8,649 nt of DNA from an uncultured Treponema sp. (GTDB lineage Bacteria > Spirochaetota > Spirochaetia > Treponematales > Treponemataceae), in contig CAMWPF010000048.1 of assembly GCA_947176045.1 (NCBI GenBank), positions 1 through 8,649 of the forward strand. Reading direction: 5' to 3'. Below are positions 1 to 5,490 of the stretch, one piece after another. The notes below the pieces were generated by a model, which did not search any database, had not been told where the DNA came from, and was given only the letters and a program-made list of their open reading frames with translations. A program made the position numbers and the translations under genes. Numbering within the stretch: position 1 is the first letter of the stretch; each line of letters begins with the position of its first letter.

Positions 1-2024
1 GGCGCATCGCCTGACTTGATGAAGGAAATGTTGATGTTCCGGCAGCGGCCGGTTTCGTCCTTGACAAGCTTTTCCAGCTCCTGCTGGATGGCGAGGCGCA
101 CCGTCCGTTCCGCCGCGGCAGGCGACAGGATTTCGCCGCAGTCGATGGACACCCAGATTCCCCGGATCTTCTTCCGGTAGGAATTGGCGTCAAGCTCCAC
201 TTCGACGGCGGCGGCTCCGAACGACGTCGAATAGAACGGCGTTCCGGAAAAGGATTCCTTGTTCCACTGGCGCTTCATCGCCGGAGTCGGCGTCTTCTTC
301 GCCGTGATGGGAAGCGGCGCATGGAAGCGCTTCCGTTTGATTTCCGCGCAGCAGCGGCGGAGCAGCATGGTCATGATGCTGATGTCGCTGTACAGCGATT
401 CGGGCAGCGCCGTCTGCTCCATCGAGGACGCCTCCGAATCGATGACGATGGCGTTCTGGTCGAATTCGAGGATTTCCGCGGCAAGCTTCGTCCAGATTTC
501 TCCGACAACGGCGGACGGCGCGACGGCGTGGATTGCCAGCGTTCCGTCCGTGTTGAGCGTTACCTCCATCTTATGCTCGCACGGATGCAGGTGCGTGCCG
601 TAGAAGTAGGCGCCGTCGTAGGCGCACGACATTCCGATGCCGCGCCGCGGAAGCGCGAAGAACGTGTGCTTCTTTTCGATGGAATTGATGCGGTAGGAGG
701 AATACTTGCGCAGGAAGTCGCTGTGCTCCATGAGGTCCGCGATGACTTCCGCCTGGCGCTGGACTTTGAACTGGAACGGCGCGCCGACTTTGCCGAAGTT
801 GCGGCTCCGCAGTTCCGCGGGAAGCAGGTTCGTTTTGTCGGCAAGCTGCTGGATGTGGTTTTCGATGGCGAAGAACGCCTGGGAGTCGATCATTTTCGGA
901 GAGAACGAGGACGGCGGCGCCGCGGTGGAGTGGACGCGCGTGGAGACGTACAGGCTTTCCGGATTGTAGAAGCTTGCCGCGGCGATGGTCAGCCTGTCGG
1001 CGATGTCCTGTGCGAACGGATTCGCATAGCCGGCATCCGCGTCAATGCGGATTGCCATCGCCTGTATGACGCCGTTCTTGTCGACGGCAGTCCGATAGGA
1101 GAACCACGTCTTCAGCCCCTGCTTCATGAAGCGCTCCTGCTCGCTTTTGGAAAGCGTGAGCTTGACCGGGCTTCCCGAACGGACTGCCGCGACCGCCGTG
1201 TGGACTGCAAGCGCTGAGCAGCGCCAGACGCCGGTGGTGTTGCCGCCGCGCGAAAGCGTCTTTTTGATTTCGATATGCTCCTCGTCGATGCCGAGCGCCG
1301 TGGAAAGCGCCTGCTGCAGATGGGACGGCCATTGCGTCGCTGTGAGGACGGTGAGCGTCGCGCCGTCCTGATGGCACAGCGCGCCGCTGCGCTCCAGCCA
1401 GTCGGGAACAGCTTCGTCGTGCACCCAGCTGCCGGAAATGTCGAGTCCGGCTTCCGTGAAGGACGCCTCGGCTTCCTCCGGCGCTCCGCAGTTCTTGAAG
1501 ATTCCGGAGCGCACGGTGCGTTCGGCGAGGACCGCCATGCTGTGCGCCTTGTTGAAGCCGCCCGCGCCGCCGCCGGCAGCCGGCGGATCCAGCACGGCGC
1601 CTGCACCAGATGTTTCCGGCCGGCCGGCCGGCACAGGAAGGAGGCTTCTGCCGTCCGCCGCGCCGCTGTCGAACGCAATGAAGGTTTCCTCGGCGAATTT
1701 TCTGACGAGCGCCGGATCCGGGCCGACCATGATTCCCACCGGCTCCCCGGCATAGTGGACGCGCTTTGTGCAGAAAATTTCCGTGTCCGTGCCGAGCGTG
1801 CGCAGGACGTTCTCGCCGGGAATGTCGCGCGCCGTGAACAGGCGGTACGCTTCCGGCAGGCTGGGGGGAGTGATGTTCGTGATGCTGCCGCTGCCGGAAG
1901 GACTGCGCACGAGCGCGGCGTACAGCATTCCGCTCCTGCTGCTGTCGCAGATGTATTCCTTGGCGCGGTACGATTTTCTGACGGCGGACGCCTTCTTCCG
2001 CCGGGGCTTCTTTGGTTCAGGCAT
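1..2024 (-). CDS. Xanthine dehydrogenase/aldehyde oxidase large-subunit-like protein with altered cofactor loops (partial, C-terminus off the left edge)
   Basis: The frame is open from the ATG at 2024-2022 to the window edge (674 codons seen; family members are usually about 750-780 residues). After a basic N-terminus (KKPRRKK) comes the small domain: MLYAALVRSP at 33-42, LFTARDIPG at 62-70, VHYAGEPVGIMV at 89-100. A Gly/Ala/Pro linker (about 130-160) leads to the large domain: LTVLTATQWPS at 224-234, PVKLTLSKSEQ at 286-296, IENHIQQLADKTNL at 387-400, RGIGMSCAYDG at 461-471, IWVSIDCGEI at 623-632. These match the fold throughout. The family's cofactor loops do not match: the GGGFGGK position reads GGNTTGVWR (260-268), the FRGFG-PQ position reads SSFSPKMIDSQ (372-382), and the GQG loop is missing near 500-512. 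The C-terminal catalytic Glu region is outside the window. AAGGGAG precedes the start, which overlaps the aminotransferase gene by 8 bp. Fold assignment is firm; inactivity as a molybdoenzyme is inferred. Confidence 0.82.
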   Translation of the reverse strand, partial: MPEPKKPRRKKASAVRKSYRAKEYICDSSRSGMLYAALVRSPSGSGSITNITPPSLPEAYRLFTARDIPGENVLRTLGTDTEIFCTKRVHYAGEPVGIMVGPDPALVRKFAEETFIAFDSGAADGRSLLPVPAGRPETSGAGAVLDPPAAGGGAGGFNKAHSMAVLAERTVRSGIFKNCGAPEEAEASFTEAGLDISGSWVHDEAVPDWLERSGALCHQDGATLTVLTATQWPSHLQQALSTALGIDEEHIEIKKTLSRGGNTTGVWRCSALAVHTAVAAVRSGSPVKLTLSKSEQERFMKQGLKTWFSYRTAVDKNGVIQAMAIRIDADAGYANPFAQDIADRLTIAAASFYNPESLYVSTRVHSTAAPPSSFSPKMIDSQAFFAIENHIQQLADKTNLLPAELRSRNFGKVGAPFQFKVQRQAEVIADLMEHSDFLRKYSSYRINSIEKKHTFFALPRRGIGMSCAYDGAYFYGTHLHPCEHKMEVTLNTDGTLAIHAVAPSAVVGEIWTKLAAEILEFDQNAIVIDSEASSMEQTALPESLYSDISIMTMLLRRCCAEIKRKRFHAPLPITAKKTPTPAMKRQWNKESFSGTPFYSTSFGAAAVEVELDANSYRKKIRGIWVSIDCGEILSPAAAERTVRLAIQQELEKLVKDETGRCRNINISFIKSGDA
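1616..1631. repeat. CCGG tetranucleotide repeated four times
   Basis: A perfect 16-bp tandem run inside the XDH-like gene. On the minus strand it encodes part of PAGRP in the low-complexity linker between the small and large domains. Four-base units shift the frame if gained or lost. Confidence 0.9.
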
Positions 2025-3252
2025 GATGCTCCCTTCCTATGTGTGCGACGGCTTCGACGACCTGCGCCGCCATGGAGTCGGTCATGTCGGGCCATAACGG
2101 CAGCGTGATGGTCGCGCTGTACGCCTCCTCCGCCCGGGGGAAGCGCTCCGCCCGGAAGTCCGGGTACAGTTCCTTCCAGTACGTGAAATGGAACAGCGGA
2201 ATGAAGTGCATGGAGATGCCGATGCCGCGTTCCTGCAATAGCTCCGCGAAGCGCCGGCGGCTGATGCGGAGCCGTTCCGGCACGAGCCGGAGCAGGTACA
2301 GGTGCCACGCGTTTCCGGCGCCGTCCGGCGGCACGCGGACGAAGTCGAGTTCGGAGAACGCCTTGTTGTACAGCTGCGCGATGCGCGTCCGCCGTACGCA
2401 GAATTCCCAGGCGCGCTTGAGCTGGCAGCGGCCGATTGCGGAAAGGATGTCCGGCAGGTTGCACTTCCAGCCCGGCGCGACGATGTCGTATTCCCATGAG
2501 GCGCGCGGCGACGTGTAGCGGTCCCACGCGGTGCGGTCCATGCCGTGCATCCGCATGGTCGCCATGCGGCGGGCGATGCCGGGGCTGCGCGTGCAGACCA
2601 TGCCGCCTTCCGCCGTCGTGATTGTCTTTGTCGCGTAAAATGAGAAGACGCCGGCATCCGCAATGGCTCCCGCCGCTCCCAGCGCCGTCGGCGAGGGGAA
2701 GGAGTGCGCCGCGTCCTCGATGATTTTGACGCCGTACTGCGCGCCGAGGGCGCAGAGCCGCTCCATGTCGCAGACGACGCCGGCGATGTGCACCGGCACG
2801 ACGGCCTTGATCCTGCGCTCCGTGTCCGCCGCCAGCAGTCCGGCGACGCGCTCCGGGTCGATGTTGTAGCCGTCCGCCGAAATGTCCGCGAATACGACGT
2901 CCGCGCCGAGGTGCCGGGCGCACATCGCTGTGGAGGCGAACGTGTACGGCGTTGTGACGACCGCCGTTCCCGGGGCGACTCCGCAGGCCTCCATCGCGAG
3001 CATCATGCCGCTCGTGTTGGAATTTACCGCGAGGCTGGCGACTGCGCCTGCGTCAAGGCCTGCCGCGGCGCGCGCGTTCTTGACGTCGGGCGTGTCGCAG
3101 CCGTTCATGAACGCGGAGAATTCCTGCTCGAATTGCAGGGTCTGCGTGCCGGTCGTGAGCCAGCCGGAGCGCAGGACTGCGAGGACGGCGTCCTCCTCCG
3201 CGCGTGAAATGGACGGCCGGGAGAACGGAACGGACGGAATGCGTTCAGCCAT
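2017..3252 (-). CDS. DegT/DnrJ/EryC1-family PLP-dependent sugar aminotransferase
   Basis: 411 residues, a normal to slightly long size for the family, which transfers an amino group (usually from glutamate) to a 4-keto or 3-keto nucleotide sugar in the cytoplasm. Visible landmarks in order: N-terminal PFSRPSIS and GWLTTGTQ (9-37), the PLP phosphate region VNSNTSGMML (76-85), TPYTFAST (101-108), VPVHIAG (152-158), EDAAHSF (179-185) with the ring-nitrogen Asp at D180, the internal-aldimine lysine K209 in FSFYATKTITTAEGG, and GWKCNLPDILSAIGRCQL (261-278). About 20 extra residues (roughly 50-72) sit before the phosphate loop. The start overlaps the preceding dehydratase gene by 8 bp, with GGAGG six bases upstream, so it probably uses that enzyme's keto-sugar product. 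The exact sugar cannot be read from sequence; PglE/PseC/WbpE-type functions are all possible. Confidence 0.93.
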   Translation of the reverse strand: MAERIPSVPFSRPSISRAEEDAVLAVLRSGWLTTGTQTLQFEQEFSAFMNGCDTPDVKNARAAAGLDAGAVASLAVNSNTSGMMLAMEACGVAPGTAVVTTPYTFASTAMCARHLGADVVFADISADGYNIDPERVAGLLAADTERRIKAVVPVHIAGVVCDMERLCALGAQYGVKIIEDAAHSFPSPTALGAAGAIADAGVFSFYATKTITTAEGGMVCTRSPGIARRMATMRMHGMDRTAWDRYTSPRASWEYDIVAPGWKCNLPDILSAIGRCQLKRAWEFCVRRTRIAQLYNKAFSELDFVRVPPDGAGNAWHLYLLRLVPERLRISRRRFAELLQERGIGISMHFIPLFHFTYWKELYPDFRAERFPRAEEAYSATITLPLWPDMTDSMAAQVVEAVAHIGREHHA

Positions 3253-4768
3253 GGAGCGCCTCCGCCGTCTGTCCGGCGCCCTCCGCCTCCGCGGCGGACT
3301 GCCGCAGGGACGGAAATTCGGCGCTGAGGATTTCGGAGAGGAGCGCGCGGTTCCGGTAGCGCGCGGCGTCTGCCGGAGCGCCGCCGTCCGCGATGCAGAT
3401 GGGGCGGAGCGCGTCCAGCAGCGCGTCCAGCCTTCCGTCCGGATACGGGCTGTTCGTCAGGCGCAGGATTTTCGGGAATTCCGTCTGGTGGGGATCTTCC
3501 TCCGCAAGCCACAGCGGCTCGACGGCGCGCTCGCCCTTCCTGCTGCCGATGATCTTGATGCCGATGTCGCGGTACGGCTCCAGCCCGTTGAACTGGATGA
3601 GCTGCTTCGCGATGTCGATGATTTTGAGCGGCTCGCCCATGTCGAGCAGGTAGGATTCGCCGTTTTTTCCGACGCCGCCCGCCTGCAGCACGAGCGAGCA
3701 GGCTTCGGGAATCGTCATGAAGTAGCGCTCCATGTCGGGCGAGGTGACGGTTACCGGGCCGCCGTTCGCGATTTGCTCCATAAAAAGCGGAAGGATTGAG
3801 CCGCGCGAGCCGAGGACGTTCCCGAAGCGCACGAACATGAACTGTCCGCCGCCGGATTTCCGCGCCGTGTCGAGGACGAGCTTTTCGCAGAGGAGCTTGG
3901 AGACGCCGTAGACGGAGACGGGCTCCACCGCCTTGTCGGTGGAAATGAGGACGAAGCGCCGCACGTTGCAGCGGAGGCTTGCGTCCAACAGGTTCTTTGT
4001 GCCGAACACGTTGTTCCCGATGGCGGCGACGGGATTTTCCTCCATGAGCGGCACGTGCTTGTACGCCGCGCAGTGGAACACCACGTCGCACCGCGTCTTG
4101 GCGATGATGTAGTCCGTGTAGGCGCGGTCGGCCATGTCGCCGATGATCGGGACGATGGTCGATTTTTCGCCGACGCCCTCCTGCTGGAGCAGGCGCAGCT
4201 CGCGGTCTATGTGATAGATTGAATTCTCGCCGTGTCCGAACAGGTAGAGCCGCTCCGCGCCGCCGGAAAGCAGCTGCCGGGCAAGCTCCGAGCCGATGGA
4301 GCCGCCCGCTCCGGTGATGAGGACGCGCTTTCCCCGCAGGTAGGCAAGGCTTTCGCGCAGGGAGATGGTTACCGGCGTCCGTCCGAGGATGTCCAGCGGA
4401 TCGATTTCGCGTGTCTGGACGAGGTGCGCCGTGCCGTTGATGACTTGCGAGATTCCCGGCAGGATCTTGATGCGCGGACAGCCGCCCGACCGCAGGATTT
4501 GGTGGATTTCGCGGATGCGCTCCACCGGGGCGCTCGGAATGGCGATGATCGCCTCGTCCTTCTCGTCGAACCGGAGCAGCGTCGCGATGTTCGCAATCGG
4601 CCCGAACACGGGGATGCCGTCGATTTCCGTTCCGACAAGCTCCTTGTCGTCGTCCAAGAACGCGGCGACCGAGCCGAATACTTTCTTCCGCCTCACGTCC
4701 TCCGCGAGCGTCTGTCCGGCGAATCCGGCGCCGATGATGTACAGATGCCTTTCATCTTTGTTCGTCAT
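3245..4768 (-). CDS. Soluble FlaA1/CapD-family nucleotide-sugar 4,6-dehydratase/epimerase
   Basis: 507 residues from the ATG at 4768-4766. Two Rossmann-like domains are visible: an N-terminal one with IIGAGFAGQ (11-19), and an extended-SDR catalytic domain with TGAGGSIGSE (152-161), AAYKHVPLME (234-243), STDKAV (276-281), VYGVSK (286-291), VRFGNVLGSRGS (313-324) and the late RKGERAVEPLWL motif. DPLDILGR (123-130) is a family signature. Known relatives convert UDP-GlcNAc-type substrates to 4-keto-6-deoxy sugars. Full-length FlaA1 proteins begin with about four membrane helices. Here the protein starts directly at the first Rossmann domain and an in-frame TGA lies at 4798-4796, so the anchor is absent. 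Residue 287 is Tyr, as in PseB, rather than the Met of PglF/WbpM. A TTG at 4783 could extend it by five codons, but it coincides with the predicted transcription start; GGGA nine bases before the ATG supports the shorter form. Confidence 0.93.
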   Translation of the reverse strand: MTNKDERHLYIIGAGFAGQTLAEDVRRKKVFGSVAAFLDDDKELVGTEIDGIPVFGPIANIATLLRFDEKDEAIIAIPSAPVERIREIHQILRSGGCPRIKILPGISQVINGTAHLVQTREIDPLDILGRTPVTISLRESLAYLRGKRVLITGAGGSIGSELARQLLSGGAERLYLFGHGENSIYHIDRELRLLQQEGVGEKSTIVPIIGDMADRAYTDYIIAKTRCDVVFHCAAYKHVPLMEENPVAAIGNNVFGTKNLLDASLRCNVRRFVLISTDKAVEPVSVYGVSKLLCEKLVLDTARKSGGGQFMFVRFGNVLGSRGSILPLFMEQIANGGPVTVTSPDMERYFMTIPEACSLVLQAGGVGKNGESYLLDMGEPLKIIDIAKQLIQFNGLEPYRDIGIKIIGSRKGERAVEPLWLAEEDPHQTEFPKILRLTNSPYPDGRLDALLDALRPICIADGGAPADAARYRNRALLSEILSAEFPSLRQSAAEAEGAGQTAEALHG

Positions 4769-4789
4769 TTCGTACTGTCCCAAAACTGC

Positions 4790-4818
4790 ACTATATCACA
4801 GCGGGCGGATTTCTTCAA
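4790..4818 (-). promoter_or_regulatory. Sigma70-type promoter of the sugar/XDH-like operon
   Basis: On the minus strand, TTGAAG (4818-4813) is followed by a 17-bp spacer and TATAGT (4795-4790). This is close to the TTGACA/TATAAT consensus with ideal spacing. Transcription would begin near 4783, leaving about 14 bases of leader before the ATG at 4768. This is a consensus match only. Confidence 0.7.
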
Positions 4819-4875
4819 TTCTGTGCGCGCCGCCGCCGCTGCATCGCCCTGTCCGGCGTGCCGTCCCCGTCTTGT

Positions 4876-4893
4876 CCTGCGCCGCGGCGCAGG
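4876..4893. promoter_or_regulatory. Perfect 18-bp palindrome in the divergent intergenic region
   Basis: The two halves CCTGCGCCG and CGGCGCAGG are exact inverted repeats with no spacer. G-U pairs and an A-U pair could lengthen the stem if transcribed on the plus strand. No T-run follows on the plus strand, so it does not look like a terminator. It lies between the minus-strand promoter and the start of the plus-strand unit, and a weak TTGTCC / AAAAAT pair (4872-4877 and 4897-4902, 19-bp spacing) flanks it. It could be an operator or a structured leader. Confidence 0.45.
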
Positions 4894-4968
4894 GTGAAAA
4901 ATGTACTAAACACGCCCGTCGGAGAATCCGATGATAAAAAGGAAGTGAACCAAGTGTGGGGTGTTGAT

Positions 4969-5478
4969 ATGGGGAAAAAACTGCTTGCCATAGCGTTCTG
5001 TCTTGCCGCCTTCGGACCGGCGGCCTTTTGCGGCAGCCTTTCGTTTCAGATTGTGCAGCACAACGACAGCCTGAGCGACGTCTGCAAGTCGGCGCTGATC
5101 ATCGAAGATGAAATTTTGAATTATTTTTTTGACGCGGGATACATCGTTACGAACGTTCCCGCCGCGATGTCGTCCTCCGCTGTTCAGGACGAGAAGCTGT
5201 GGCAGTCAGGCTGCAACGAGGCGGCCGGCGGTTCGTTCGACCAGTTCGTGCAGATCCACCTGTATTTCAACAGTTCTGAATCCAAGCCTGAGCGCGTCGC
5301 GCTCGGAAGCATCGACCGTGTTTCATGGAAGGTCGGCTCGGTGATGAACGGAAACATTGTCGTCGAAGGCAGCAGGGACGTCGAAAAGCCGATGGGCGCA
5401 GACAGCGAGCGGAACGTCCGCGGATTCGCCGCGGATTTTGCCTTGTACATTCAGCAAATCCTTGGATCAAAGGCGTAA
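4969..5478 (+). CDS. Small exported protein of unknown function
   Basis: 169 residues, not recognised. The N-terminus is a signal peptide: MGKK, a hydrophobic stretch LLAIAFCLAAFGPAAF, then CGS. Cleavage after Ala or Cys near 20-21 is likely. The preceding residue is Phe, so C21 makes a poor lipobox. The mature part has two cysteines (C39, C82), a segment EDEILNYFFDAGYIVTN (46-62) with a helix-then-strand pattern, and a strand-rich middle with HLYFNSS and ALGSIDRVSW. It is therefore probably periplasmic or envelope-associated. The ATG at 4969 is preceded by GTGGGGT with six bases spacing; a GTG at 4954, with AAGGA ten bases before it, is a credible alternative that adds five residues. Twelve bases separate it from the next gene, so the two are probably co-transcribed and may work together in the envelope. 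Confidence 0.8.
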   Translation: MGKKLLAIAFCLAAFGPAAFCGSLSFQIVQHNDSLSDVCKSALIIEDEILNYFFDAGYIVTNVPAAMSSSAVQDEKLWQSGCNEAAGGSFDQFVQIHLYFNSSESKPERVALGSIDRVSWKVGSVMNGNIVVEGSRDVEKPMGADSERNVRGFAADFALYIQQILGSKA

Positions 5479-5490
5479 GGAAGGAGCACC

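Noticed and set aside
321..1217. 298-codon plus-strand open frame
   Set aside because: Antisense to the XDH-like gene; Arg/Val/Asp-rich, no recognisable domain, explained by GC-rich codon bias.
1275..2108. 277-codon plus-strand open frame
   Set aside because: Antisense shadow of the XDH-like gene start and aminotransferase end; no motif or convincing ribosome site.
1124..2923. 599-codon open frame on the minus strand
   Set aside because: It runs out of frame across the aminotransferase/XDH-like junction, has Arg/Ala-rich low-information composition, and overlaps two genes with clear motifs in another frame.
3105..4091. 328-codon minus-strand open frame
   Set aside because: Out-of-frame reading of the dehydratase/aminotransferase junction with Arg/Gly/Ala-rich composition.
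4769..4783. TTG start for the dehydratase at 4783
   Set aside because: It coincides with the predicted transcription start and has no ribosome site; the ATG at 4768 has both a leader and a weak GGGA site.
4232..4897. 221-codon plus-strand open frame ending in the divergent region
   Set aside because: Mostly antisense to the dehydratase gene; Arg/Asp-rich and domain-free.
4858..4968. Long N-terminal extension of the small exported protein from a GTG at 4858
   Set aside because: It would bury the signal peptide behind 37 residues and run through the palindrome; the starts at 4969 or 4954 fit export better.
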